Origin: Aquaspirillum sp. LM1
GTDB taxonomy: Bacteria; Pseudomonadota; Gammaproteobacteria; Burkholderiales; Aquaspirillaceae
Direction: 5' to 3'
NCBI RefSeq assembly: GCF_002002905.1
Contig: NZ_CP019509.1
Location: forward strand, 558,001 to 622,000
Length of the DNA: 64,000 nt
Shown: positions 27,641-36,017 of the stretch, piece after piece
Layout: each line of letters opens with the position of its first letter
Numbering within the stretch: the first letter of the stretch is position 1
The notes under the pieces: model-generated
The model's database searches: none
Told to the model about the DNA's origin: nothing
Seen by the model: the letters and a program-made list of their open reading frames with translations, nothing else
Made by a program: the position numbers and the translations under genes

Positions 27641-28357
27641 CTATTTTATATTTCCAAATCGACAAATATGGTAAGTTCCAAGTAAAAAACTAAAATATTT
27701 CTTCTCGTGTTTTTCGTAGTTTTCATATGCTGCTTTGGCAAATATTAGTATGGTCAACGTGGTAAAAGCTAGCATCAAGCAAACAATCAATATGCATGAT
27801 GTTATCGAAATATTCTTGATAAGATAATTGATTGTTGTGTACGCGGTAGATGCTGCGCATAAAAATATAGAAGCTCCTATAGAGTTTACTTGAAACTCCA
27901 TGTAATACCAGTAACTTTCCCTTAGGTATTGCAATGTAACCACATCAGTTTTATTAAGCAGAAAAGCACGAACATCAAACCCATTATGGCTCATCGGGAT
28001 ATGGTTATTTGGGATATTTAATAGCTTGGCATAATGATGCTCCATCTCTGAGAGTGCCGCTTTTTTAAAATCAACAAACATTTTATTGCGGCTTTCAAAT
28101 ATTTTACCAATATATGGAATCGTCCATTTGAAGTGGATTGAGTTGGAAATAATTCCAAACAAGATTGAGGTGGATGCAATAAGCACTATTGAAAAAGCTG
28201 GGGTTTTGGCTAGTGCAGTGATCAAGGTTTGAGTTTTTTGACTATAAGGAAAAAGAATATAACTATCCGTAAATAGCACCATTCCACATAAAAGCAATAA
28301 GCCAGGCAAAAAAGTTTTGAGTAAATTTCCGTATGAGAACACACCTGACAAGTTCAT
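27641..28357 (-). CDS. Membrane protein of unknown function, AT-rich
   Basis: Not recognised. 238 residues with about four hydrophobic segments: residues about 12-32 (LKTFLPGLLLLCGMVLF), 52-72 (AFSIVLIASTSILFGII), 158-178 (SIGASIFLCAASTAYTTI) and 185-208 (ITSCILIVCLMLAFTTLTIL). The central 80 residues are a hydrophilic, probably cytosolic loop, and the tail is Lys/Tyr-rich. RBS GGAGAA precedes the ATG. Its DNA is clearly AT-rich compared with the surrounding GC-rich chromosome, marking recent transfer. It lies upstream of ptuA on the same strand, 96 bp away, and could be a membrane effector or simple cargo; function not assigned. Confidence 0.7.
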   Translation of the reverse strand: MNLSGVFSYGNLLKTFLPGLLLLCGMVLFTDSYILFPYSQKTQTLITALAKTPAFSIVLIASTSILFGIISNSIHFKWTIPYIGKIFESRNKMFVDFKKAALSEMEHHYAKLLNIPNNHIPMSHNGFDVRAFLLNKTDVVTLQYLRESYWYYMEFQVNSIGASIFLCAASTAYTTINYLIKNISITSCILIVCLMLAFTTLTILIFAKAAYENYEKHEKKYFSFLLGTYHICRFGNIK

Positions 28358-28570
28358 GTTTTCTCCATTATTCAGTGACTAAAATTGGCTATTTTGCTTT
28401 AGTCGTAGAGGGTGGATTGGTGAGTTAGTGTTTATTGCATAAAAACGGTATTTTGCTGCGAAAGCCATTAAATTAAATCAATAAAACAAACAGTTTTTTA
28501 ATGCAATTTCTGCTGTGCGCCATGTTACGAACAAAAAAGCCCCAACAATAAAGCACTTAAATTGCTTTTC

Positions 28571-28685
28571 TAGGGATATGCTGAAAAAATCGTCATTCCC
28601 GCGAAGGCGGGAATCCAGGTTGTTGATTTTGCTAGGTTTTGATTTTGGCAAACACGATTTTTCTGAATAAATCAGCGCATCCCTA
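28571..28685. repeat. MITE-like dispersed repeat, copy 2 (best preserved)
   Basis: 115 bp with terminal inverted repeats TAGGGATATGCTGA (left) and TAGGGATGCGCTGA (right end, complement), inner inverted arms around AAAATCGT, and a central REP palindrome ATTCCCGC..GCGGGAAT. Both ends abut C/G residues in a CTAG-like context (TTC|TAGGGA...TCCCTA|GGT). The remaining 28358-28570 sequence is AT-rich with no recognised gene. Confidence 0.8.
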
Positions 28686-29055
28686 GGTATGCGCTGCACT
28701 CTATTTCCTGAGGTTCTAATGCATGCTGTAATTGATATTGAGCGTCGTAAAACTTTTCTTGTTGTCCTGCCTCGACTGTTATATTGTCAAATATTTCATT
28801 ATTATTTCTCATGAGTATCTGTATGTTGTAAGTAGATATGCTGCATTGAAGGTGTTTGCAGCCAGCAAAAAAACTATATCCCCAAGCGCAAATGGCTAAT
28901 ATTAAGAACAGCAAAGGCCATGCGATGATGGCAGAATTGGCTGCCTGTGTACTATAAGCAACTGATGCTCCTGTGGCCGCAAGTAAAAAATAAACATATT
29001 TCGCTGTAACTTCAGCGGCTGCTTTGTATAATTCATCCGAGGTCGTTTTGATCAT
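28672..29055 (-). CDS. Small two-helix membrane protein, 3' end supplied by a MITE
   Basis: Not recognised. 127 residues: hydrophilic N-terminus (about 1-18), two hydrophobic helices (about 20-36 YVYFLLAATGASVAYST and 43-63 IAWPLLFLILAICAWGYSFFA) and a hydrophilic tail. The last codons (YLGMR and TGA) are the terminal inverted repeat of the adjacent repeat element, so the native C-terminus has been replaced and the protein may be truncated. AT-rich like the gene downstream. Two-helix proteins of this size occur as effectors next to defence genes (for example SLATT-type), but no specific family can be claimed. Confidence 0.6.
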   Translation of the reverse strand: MIKTTSDELYKAAAEVTAKYVYFLLAATGASVAYSTQAANSAIIAWPLLFLILAICAWGYSFFAGCKHLQCSISTYNIQILMRNNNEIFDNITVEAGQQEKFYDAQYQLQHALEPQEIECSAYLGMR

Positions 29056-29091
29056 GTGTGCCCTGCTTCGCCTCTTAAAATTACTATAGTA

Positions 29092-29745
29092 ACAATCCCC
29101 CGGCAGAGCCGGGGGCCTTCATGGTGTGAGCCGCTCAAAGCGGCTGAACGGGGACGCTAACGCGGCCCCGCTTTCTTGGTGCCATTGGCACCGCATCCCT
29201 TACGTCAGCTTCAGCTGCTCCAACCGTTCATCCTCTTTTTCCTGATCCCGGATGTACTTTCGGATCATTTCCTCATCCCGACCCACTGTCGAAACAAAAT
29301 ACCCTCTCGCCCAAAAACTCTGCCCCACAAAATTCCGCCTGCGTTCTCCGTACACTCGGGCAATGTGGATCGCACTCTTCCCTTTCATGTACCCCACCAC
29401 TTGCGATACCGCATGCTTTGGCGGGATCGCTATCAGCATATGCACATGATCCGGCATCAGGTGCCCTTCCAGAATCTCGCATTCCTTGCGCTGCGCCAGT
29501 TGTCGGAACACCTCTCCCAAGTGCTTGCGCAGGCTCGCATACAACGCTTTCCTTCGGCACTTCGGAATGAACACCACATGGTATTTGCACTCCCACCGAC
29601 TGTGGCTTAGGCTCTCAAATTCGTCCATCGTGAAACTCCCTTTATCGAGTGTGCTTGGCGGCTCACTCTGGAAGTTTCATCGATGGACTCCCGTAAACGT
29701 CAAACTTTTACTGTCACCCCGGCACAGCCGGGGGATTTCCCGTTA
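29092..29745 (-). mobile_element. Solitary IS200-type insertion sequence
   Basis: One tnpA gene flanked by subterminal hairpins: CCCCCGGC-AGA-GCCGGGGG at 29094-29112 and CCCCGGC-ACA-GCCGGGG at 29719-29735. Between the tnpA stop and the left hairpin lie further stems (AGCCGCT-CAA-AGCGGCT, GGTGCC-ATT-GGCACC) as in IS200, which blocks outside transcription. No tnpB is attached. Exact ends and target tetranucleotide are not determined. Confidence 0.8.
29200..29628 (-). CDS. tnpA: IS200/IS605-family HUH (Y1) transposase TnpA
   Basis: 142 residues, a normal IS200 TnpA length. N-terminal YHVVFIPKCRRKALY, the metal-binding HUH motif in PDHVHMLIAIPP (H-V-H), and the catalytic Tyr region YFVSTVGRDEEMIRKYI near the C-terminus. 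Acts on single-stranded DNA at the flanking hairpins (peel-and-paste). Looks intact. Confidence 0.93.
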   Translation of the reverse strand: MDEFESLSHSRWECKYHVVFIPKCRRKALYASLRKHLGEVFRQLAQRKECEILEGHLMPDHVHMLIAIPPKHAVSQVVGYMKGKSAIHIARVYGERRRNFVGQSFWARGYFVSTVGRDEEMIRKYIRDQEKEDERLEQLKLT

Positions 29746-30043
29746 TGGTTTAAATAAAACTGGTTGTTTTTTGCCAACAAATCCAAGTCACCAGTTCTTT
29801 AAACTTTCCAAGTCGCCTCTTTGGTGTTTTTTTATCGCTAGCGCGATCTTTTCATGCAAAATAATACAAAACCGATCAAGATTTCTTAAAAAATCTTCGA
29901 CTTTACTTTTATGTCGATTTTAATATTGTGCCTCACCCCCCAAAAAATTTCCACCACTTCCCTATCCCCGCCCCATCACACCTCCCCACCCTCCCCCATA
30001 CGCAAGATGACGTATTCCGCAGTGCAGCACCCACACCGTACAG
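29746..30043. other. AT-rich non-coding interval before urtA
   Basis: Separates the island from the urea locus. No gene is recognised. From 30015 a degenerate TTCCGC-N3-GCGGAA-like sequence (13 of 15 positions like the porin palindrome) is present; NtrC-type sites could not be identified with confidence. Confidence 0.5.
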
Positions 30044-30059
30044 TGGCCTCCATGTTGCA
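30044..30059 (+). promoter_or_regulatory. Sigma-54 (-24/-12) promoter of the urt operon
   Basis: TGGCCTC-CATG-TTGCA: TGGC and TTGCA elements with the exact consensus spacing, about 42 bp before the urtA ATG. Nitrogen control through NtrC/RpoN would fit urea uptake. Confidence 0.65.
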
Positions 30060-30100
30060 GCACCCCAGACACCATTAAGTCCCACACAGGAGCGCCCCCC

Positions 30101-31360
30101 ATGCTGACCCGTCGTTTCATCCTGAAAGCCACTGCCCTTTCCGTTGCCCTGGCAATGGCCCCGACTGCTTTTGCCGCTGACACCATCAAGGTGGGCGTGC
30201 TGCATTCGCTGTCTGGCACCATGGCGATTTCCGAAACCTCGCTGAAGGACATGGCGCTGTTCGCCATCGACGAGATCAACGCCAAGGGTGGCGTGCTGGG
30301 CAAGAAGCTGGAGCCGGTGGTGGTGGATCCGGCGTCCAACTGGCCGCTGTTTGCCGAAAAGGCCCGTCAGCTGCTGACCAAGGACAAGGTTGCCGTCACC
30401 TTTGGCTGCTGGACCTCGGTGTCGCGCAAGTCGGTGCTGCCGGTGTACGAAGAGCTGAACGGCCTGCTGTTCTACCCGGTGCAGTATGAAGGCGAAGAGC
30501 TGTCGCCCAATGTGTTCTACACCGGTGCCGCGCCGAACCAGCAGGCGATTCCGGCGGTGGAATACCTGATGAGCAAGGATGGCGGTGGTGCCAAGCGTTT
30601 CTTCCTGCTGGGCACCGACTATGTTTACCCGCGTACCACCAACAAGATTCTGCGCGCCTTCCTCAAGTCCAAGGGGGTGAAGGAAAGCGATATCCAGGAA
30701 ATCTACACCCCGTTTGGGCATAGCGATTACCAGACCATCGTCGGCAATATCAAGAAATTTGCCGCTGGCGGCAAGACGGCGGTGATCTCCACCATCAACG
30801 GTGATTCGAATGTGCCGTTCTACAAAGAGCTGGGCAACCAGGGCCTGAAGGCCACCGACGTGCCGGTGGTGGCGTTCTCGGTGGGTGAAGAAGAGCTGAA
30901 GGGCATCGACACCAAGCCGCTGCTGGGCCATCTGGCCGCCTGGAACTACTTCATGAGCGTGAAGAACCCGGTCAACAGCAAGTGGATTGCCGACTACAAG
31001 GCCTGGGCCAAGAAAAAGGGCATGACCGGCGCTGACAAGCTGGTGACCAATGACCCGATGGAAGCCACCTACGTCGGCATCAATATGTGGGCTGAAGCGG
31101 TCAAGAAGGCTGGCAGCACCGATGTGGCGGCAGTGAGCAAGGCGATGGCTGGCATCAGCTTCAAGGCCCCGTCTGGCTTCACCCTGAAGATGGACGAAAA
31201 GAACCATCACCTGCACAAGCCGGTGATGATTGGCGAAGTGCAGCCTAACGGCCAGTTCTCGGTGGTGTGGAAAACATCCGCCCCGGTGCGCGCCCAGCCG
31301 TGGAGCCCGTTTATTGCTGGCAACGAAGGCAAGCCGGATACCCCGGTGAAGAGCAAGTAA
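30101..31360 (+). CDS. urtA: Urea ABC transporter substrate-binding protein
   Basis: Periplasmic urea receptor, 419 residues. The signal peptide (to about residue 26, AFA|ADTIKVG) has an N-terminal twin-arginine-like stretch TRRFILKA, so Tat export is possible. Mature part is type 1 periplasmic binding fold with the UrtA/FmdD signatures VGVLHSLSGTMAISETSLKD, FGCWTSVSRKSVLPV and FYPVQYEGEE. First gene of urtABCDE; a strong hairpin terminator after it probably gives excess receptor over the membrane complex. The -24/-12 promoter upstream suggests nitrogen-limitation control. Confidence 0.96.
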   Translation: MLTRRFILKATALSVALAMAPTAFAADTIKVGVLHSLSGTMAISETSLKDMALFAIDEINAKGGVLGKKLEPVVVDPASNWPLFAEKARQLLTKDKVAVTFGCWTSVSRKSVLPVYEELNGLLFYPVQYEGEELSPNVFYTGAAPNQQAIPAVEYLMSKDGGGAKRFFLLGTDYVYPRTTNKILRAFLKSKGVKESDIQEIYTPFGHSDYQTIVGNIKKFAAGGKTAVISTINGDSNVPFYKELGNQGLKATDVPVVAFSVGEEELKGIDTKPLLGHLAAWNYFMSVKNPVNSKWIADYKAWAKKKGMTGADKLVTNDPMEATYVGINMWAEAVKKAGSTDVAAVSKAMAGISFKAPSGFTLKMDEKNHHLHKPVMIGEVQPNGQFSVVWKTSAPVRAQPWSPFIAGNEGKPDTPVKSK

Positions 31361-31547
31361 TCACCCTGCTCCTGGCTGCGCGACGGTGCAGCCAGGGGCA
31401 ACCTTGTGCTGCATGGTGGGCGGGTGGATGACCCCTGCATCGACCCGCGCCACGATGGCCTTTCCCCGGCAACGGGGATTCAGTGGGGGAATGCCTGACA
31501 GGAGCTTCTCCACTGGCCGTGCGTCCCGCCGCACGGTTGTCTTTGAG

Positions 31548-31575
31548 CGGGGCGACAGCGTCGCCCCGTTTTTTT
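31548..31575 (+). terminator. Terminator/attenuator between urtA and urtB
   Basis: Stem CGGGGCGA / TCGCCCCG with a 5-nt loop and seven T residues, inside a 240-bp gap in the operon. Partial read-through would give high UrtA and lower UrtB-E. Confidence 0.8.
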
Positions 31576-31600
31576 CTGACATTTTTCCAAGGACTTGGGC

Positions 31601-33187
31601 ATGCGTTCACGTTTATTGCACGCGATCCTGCCGTGGCTGGCCCTCTTGCTGTGCTGGCCGGTCTGGGCCGAGACGCCCGCCGAGGCGCTGGTGCAGGCCG
31701 ACAGCGCCGGTCGCGCCGAATTGATCCAGCGCTGGGCGGCACAGGCCGACCCGGCGCTTGGCACCTTGCTGGACGCGCTGGCCGAGGGCCGGCTGCTCCA
31801 GGACGCACAAGGCAAACCGTATATCCAGACCGATGCCGGTTATGTGGATGCCAATAGCCAGCAAGCGGTCAAGGTGGACGACAGCACGCTGGAAGCCGTG
31901 GCGCTGAACAACCGGGTGCGCGCTGCGCTGGAGGTGGCGCGCGCCGCCCGCGAGCTGAATGCCACCAGCGTGGAGGGCCGTCTGGCGGCACTGCGCGTGC
32001 TGGCCGACGCCAGCTCCACGGCGCTGCTGCCACTGCTGGATGCGCGCCTGAAAACCGAAACCGATCCCGGCGTGCGCAACGCCATCAGCCAGGTCAGCGC
32101 CAATCTGCGCCTGACCCACAGCGACGCCGCACTGCGCAAGCAGGCGGTCAGCGAGCTGGCCAGCAGCGCCGACCCATCGGTACGCACCCGCCTGCTGGCG
32201 CTGACCGACCCGGCCAACGAGCCGGTCGCGGGGGTGCGCGCGGCGGCGGTGAGCAGCGTCAAGGCCATGGACAGCCGCTTGTTCACCTTCGAGCTGATCG
32301 GCCACGCCTTTAGCGGCGTCAGCCTGGGTTCGGTGCTGCTGCTGGCGGCGCTGGGCCTGGCCATCACCTATGGCCTGTTGGGGGTGATCAATATGGCGCA
32401 CGGCGAAATGCTGATGTTGGGCGCGTATGCCACCTATGTGGTGCAAAGCCTGTTTCGCCAATACTGGCCCGAGCAGTTTGGCGCCTACCTGATTGCTGCG
32501 CTGCCGGTGGCCTTTGTGGTCACCGCGCTGATTGGCATGGCGCTGGAACGGCTGGTGATTCGTCATCTGTATGGCCGCCCGCTGGAAACCCTGCTGGCCA
32601 CCTGGGGCATCAGCCTGATGCTGATGCAAAGCGTGCGCGTGCTGTTTGGCGCGCAAAACGTGGAAGTGGCCAACCCGGACTGGCTGTCTGGCGGCTGGCA
32701 GATCAACGCTGCGCTGACCCTGCCGTATAACCGGATTGCCATTATTGGCTTTGTGCTGGCCATTTTGCTGCTGACCTGGCTGCTGCTGAACAAGACCCGA
32801 CTGGGGCTGTTTGTTCGCGCTGTCACGCAAAACCGGCGCATGGCCGACTGCGTGGGCGTGCCCACTGGCCGGGTGGACATGCTGGCCTTTGGCCTGGGCT
32901 CGGGCATTGCCGGGCTGGGCGGGGTGGCATTAAGCCAGATTGGCAATGTCGGCCCCGACCTGGGCCAGGGCTATATCGTTGACAGCTTCATGGTGGTGGT
33001 GCTGGGGGGCGTGGGCCAGCTGGCTGGCACTGTGCTGGGGGCGATGGGGCTGGGCATGGTCAACAAGGTGCTGGAACCGCAAATTGGCGCGGTGCTGGGC
33101 AAGATTGTCATCCTGGTGTTCATCATCCTGTTCATCCAGAAACGCCCGCAAGGCTTGTTCGCCCTCAAGGGCCGTGTGATCGACTAG
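31601..33187 (+). CDS. urtB: Urea ABC transporter permease UrtB
   Basis: 528 residues. Signal peptide (MRSRLLHAILPWLALLLCWP..AWA), then a helical HEAT-like periplasmic domain (about 25-220, repeating LAALRVLADASS-type helices) found in UrtB but not in LivH, then the LivH-like permease with about eight transmembrane helices beginning GVSLGSVLLLAALGLAITYG and containing NMAHGEMLMLGAYATY and GRPLETLLATWGISL. The ATG at 31601 has AAGGA 8 nt upstream; TTG at 31595 is an unlikely alternative. Partner permease UrtC follows 9 bp later. Confidence 0.95.
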   Translation: MRSRLLHAILPWLALLLCWPVWAETPAEALVQADSAGRAELIQRWAAQADPALGTLLDALAEGRLLQDAQGKPYIQTDAGYVDANSQQAVKVDDSTLEAVALNNRVRAALEVARAARELNATSVEGRLAALRVLADASSTALLPLLDARLKTETDPGVRNAISQVSANLRLTHSDAALRKQAVSELASSADPSVRTRLLALTDPANEPVAGVRAAAVSSVKAMDSRLFTFELIGHAFSGVSLGSVLLLAALGLAITYGLLGVINMAHGEMLMLGAYATYVVQSLFRQYWPEQFGAYLIAALPVAFVVTALIGMALERLVIRHLYGRPLETLLATWGISLMLMQSVRVLFGAQNVEVANPDWLSGGWQINAALTLPYNRIAIIGFVLAILLLTWLLLNKTRLGLFVRAVTQNRRMADCVGVPTGRVDMLAFGLGSGIAGLGGVALSQIGNVGPDLGQGYIVDSFMVVVLGGVGQLAGTVLGAMGLGMVNKVLEPQIGAVLGKIVILVFIILFIQKRPQGLFALKGRVID

Positions 33188-33196
33188 GAGAATGGC

Positions 33197-34294
33197 ATGC
33201 ATCAACCCTACTCACAGCGCCTGATTGGCGCGCTGGGCCCCGGCACGGCCCGCCTGGCTGGCGGGCTGGCGCTGGCCGGCCTGATTGCCCTGCCGCTGAT
33301 GCACCTGCTGCCGGAAGGCCACACCCTGCATGTGTCGGCCTACACGCTGACCCTGGCCGGCAAGATTCTGTGCTACGCCATTGTGGCGCTGGCGATGGAT
33401 CTGGTGTGGGGCTACACCGGCCTGCTCAGCCTGGGCCACGGGCTGTTTTTTGCCCTGGGCGGCTACGGTATGGGCATGTATCTGATGCGTCAGATTGGCC
33501 ATGACGGCAACTACCAGAGCGACCTGCCGGACTTTATGGTGTTTCTCGACTGGAAAACCCTGCCCTGGTACTGGCAGGGCACTGATAGCTTTGTCTGGGC
33601 CATGCTGCTGGCGGTGCTGGTGCCTGGCGCACTGGCACTGGGCTTTGGCTGGCTGGCGTTTCGCTCGCGCATCAAGGGCGTGTATTTCTCCATCATGACC
33701 CAGGCGCTCACCTTTGCCGCCATGTTGCTGTTTTTTCGCAACGAAACCGGCTTTGGCGGCAATAACGGCTTTACCGACTTCAAGCGCATCCTGGGCTTTC
33801 CAGTGGCCGCGCCGGCCACCCGCGCCGTGCTGTTTTTGCTCACCGTGCTGCTGCTGGTGCTGGCGCTGTACGGCGGCTGGAAGCTCACCCGCTCCAAATT
33901 TGGCCGCATTCTCACTGCCATCCGCGACGCCGAGTCACGGCTGATGTTCTGCGGCTACAACCCGCTGGGCTACAAGCTGTTCATCTGGGTGCTGTCGGCG
34001 GTGATTTGCGGCGTGGCTGGCGCGCTGTATGTGCCGCAGGTGGGCATTATCAATCCGTCGGAAATGTCGCCGGCCAACTCGATCGAAATCGCCATCTGGG
34101 TGGCGGTGGGTGGGCGTGGCACGCTGGTGGGGCCGCTGCTGGGTGCCGGGCTGATCAACCTGGCCAAGAGCTGGTTTACCGTGGCGTTTCCGGAATACTG
34201 GCTGTTTTTTCTGGGCTTTCTGTTTATTGCCGTCACCCTGTTCCTGCCGCGTGGGGTGATGGGCCTGCTGACCCGCAAAGGAGCGTCAACATGA
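33197..34294 (+). CDS. urtC: Urea ABC transporter permease UrtC
   Basis: 365 residues, LivM-like permease with about nine or ten hydrophobic helices: AMDLVWGYTGLLSLGHGLFFALGGYG near the N-terminus, the conserved FRSRIKGVYFSIMTQALTFA cytosolic loop and RDAESRLMFCGYNP. GGAG precedes the ATG; the stop overlaps the urtD start by 4 bp (ATGA). Confidence 0.95.
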   Translation: MHQPYSQRLIGALGPGTARLAGGLALAGLIALPLMHLLPEGHTLHVSAYTLTLAGKILCYAIVALAMDLVWGYTGLLSLGHGLFFALGGYGMGMYLMRQIGHDGNYQSDLPDFMVFLDWKTLPWYWQGTDSFVWAMLLAVLVPGALALGFGWLAFRSRIKGVYFSIMTQALTFAAMLLFFRNETGFGGNNGFTDFKRILGFPVAAPATRAVLFLLTVLLLVLALYGGWKLTRSKFGRILTAIRDAESRLMFCGYNPLGYKLFIWVLSAVICGVAGALYVPQVGIINPSEMSPANSIEIAIWVAVGGRGTLVGPLLGAGLINLAKSWFTVAFPEYWLFFLGFLFIAVTLFLPRGVMGLLTRKGAST

Positions 34295-35124
34295 GCACCG
34301 TCGTTGACCCAAACACCGAGCACCACGGCTGGGAAGGCGAAGCCACCGGCATGGCCCACCTGGTGGGCGAGGGGCTGGACACCCGCCACGGCAATATTTT
34401 GTATCTGGACGACATCACCGTCAGCTTTGATGGTTTCCGGGCGCTGAACAAGCTCACCCTGAACATTGCCGTGGGCGAACTGCGCTGCATCATCGGCCCC
34501 AACGGCGCGGGCAAGACCACCATGATGGACGTGATCACCGGCAAAACCCGTCCGGATGCCGGCACGGCATTTTTTGGCCAGACCATCGACCTGACCCGGA
34601 TGAACGAGGCGCAGATTGCCCAGGCCGGCATTGGCCGCAAGTTTCAGAAGCCAACGGTGTTCGAGGCAATGAGCGTGGCGGACAACCTGGAAATTGCCCT
34701 GAAGGCCGATAAATCAGTCTGGTCCAGCCTGCGCGCCCGGCTGACCGGCCAGCAGCGCGACCGCATCGACGAGCTGCTGACGCTGATCCGGCTGACCGAC
34801 CAGCGCCAGCGCGAAGCCGGGCTGCTGTCGCATGGGCAAAAGCAGTGGCTGGAAATCGGCATGCTGCTGGCGCAGGAGCCCAAGCTCTTGCTGCTGGACG
34901 AGCCGGTGGCCGGCATGACCGACGCAGAAACCGAAAAAACCGCCGAGCTGCTGCTGACGCTGAAAGGCAGCCATTCGCTGATGGTGGTTGAACACGATAT
35001 GGCGTTTGTCGGCAGCATTGCCGAACAGGTGACCGTGCTGGCCGAAGGCAGTGTGCTGGCCGAAGGCACGCTGGCGCAGGTGCAGGCCGACGAACGGGTG
35101 ATTGAAGTGTATCTGGGGCGCTGA
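34291..35124 (+). CDS. urtD: Urea ABC transporter ATP-binding protein UrtD
   Basis: 277 residues, LivG type. The start is the ATG overlapping the urtC stop, preceded by AAAGGAG; a longer frame from 34006 is antisense-free read-through of urtC sequence and rejected. Walker A GPNGAGKTT, Q-loop FQKPTVF, signature LSHGQKQWLEIG (SHGQ instead of SGGQ, usual in UrtD), Walker B LLLLDEPVAGM, H-loop VVEHDM. N-terminal about 30 residues precede the ABC domain. Confidence 0.95.
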   Translation: MSTVVDPNTEHHGWEGEATGMAHLVGEGLDTRHGNILYLDDITVSFDGFRALNKLTLNIAVGELRCIIGPNGAGKTTMMDVITGKTRPDAGTAFFGQTIDLTRMNEAQIAQAGIGRKFQKPTVFEAMSVADNLEIALKADKSVWSSLRARLTGQQRDRIDELLTLIRLTDQRQREAGLLSHGQKQWLEIGMLLAQEPKLLLLDEPVAGMTDAETEKTAELLLTLKGSHSLMVVEHDMAFVGSIAEQVTVLAEGSVLAEGTLAQVQADERVIEVYLGR

Positions 35125-35203
35125 TCCGCCTTTGGCATTGGCAAGCCCGTTGCCGGCCCACGGCCACGGGCCGGAACTGAATTTTTTACAGGAAAGCGCT
35201 CCC

Positions 35204-35902
35204 ATGTTGAAAGTCGATGCACTCAACCAATACTACGGCGGCAGTCACATCCTGCGCGACATCTGCTTTAGCGCCCCGATCGGGCAAACCACCTGCCTGC
35301 TCGGGCGCAATGGCGTGGGCAAGAGCACCCTGCTGAAATGCCTGATGGGCCTGGTCCCGGCGCGCAGCGGCGAGATTGTCTGGCAGGACAAGCGGCTGAA
35401 CAGCGCCCGCCCGCACCAGCGCGTGGCCGAAGGCGTGGCCTATGTGCCGCAAGGCCGGGAAATCTTTGCCCGCCTGAGCGTGGAAGAAAACCTGAAAATG
35501 GGCCTGGCGCGTTTTTCCGGCAAGGCCGGGCGCGAGATTCCTGGCTGGGTGTACGACATGTTTCCGGTGCTGTCCGAGATGAAACACCGCCGTGGCGGCG
35601 ACCTGTCCGGCGGCCAGCAGCAGCAGCTGGCCATTGGCCGCGCCCTGGTCAGCCAGCCCAAACTGCTGATCCTGGACGAGCCCACCGAAGGCATCCAGCC
35701 ATCGATCATCAAGCAGATTGGCGAAGTCATCCGCCAGCTGGCCAGCCGTGGCGACATGGCCATCCTGCTGGTGGAACAATATTACGACTTCGCCGAACAA
35801 CTGGCCGACCAATACCTGGTGATGTCGCGCGGCGAAATCATCCGCCAGGGGCGTGGCCAAGACATGGCGGCGGACGGCGTGCGCGAACTGCTGGCGATTT
35901 GA
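35204..35902 (+). CDS. urtE: Urea ABC transporter ATP-binding protein UrtE
   Basis: 232 residues, LivF type. Start MLKVDALNQYYGGSHIL at 35204, after AGGAAA; the 34 extra upstream codons in the open frame are not family-like. Walker A GRNGVGKST, Q-loop VPQGREIF, signature LSGGQQQQ, Walker B LLILDEPTEGIQPS, H-loop VEQYYDFA. Last gene of the transporter; ureD follows 115 bp later, so uptake and hydrolysis form one locus. Confidence 0.95.
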   Translation: MLKVDALNQYYGGSHILRDICFSAPIGQTTCLLGRNGVGKSTLLKCLMGLVPARSGEIVWQDKRLNSARPHQRVAEGVAYVPQGREIFARLSVEENLKMGLARFSGKAGREIPGWVYDMFPVLSEMKHRRGGDLSGGQQQQLAIGRALVSQPKLLILDEPTEGIQPSIIKQIGEVIRQLASRGDMAILLVEQYYDFAEQLADQYLVMSRGEIIRQGRGQDMAADGVRELLAI

Positions 35903-36017
35903 GGCAGCGGGAGACTTTCCTGCCTTTATTCAGCCGGTCACATACTCCAATTCACCCCAGGCGGCTTGCCAAGCCTGGCAAATCCGGGACAATGGATTTT
36001 ATTTGCATGAGACAGCC

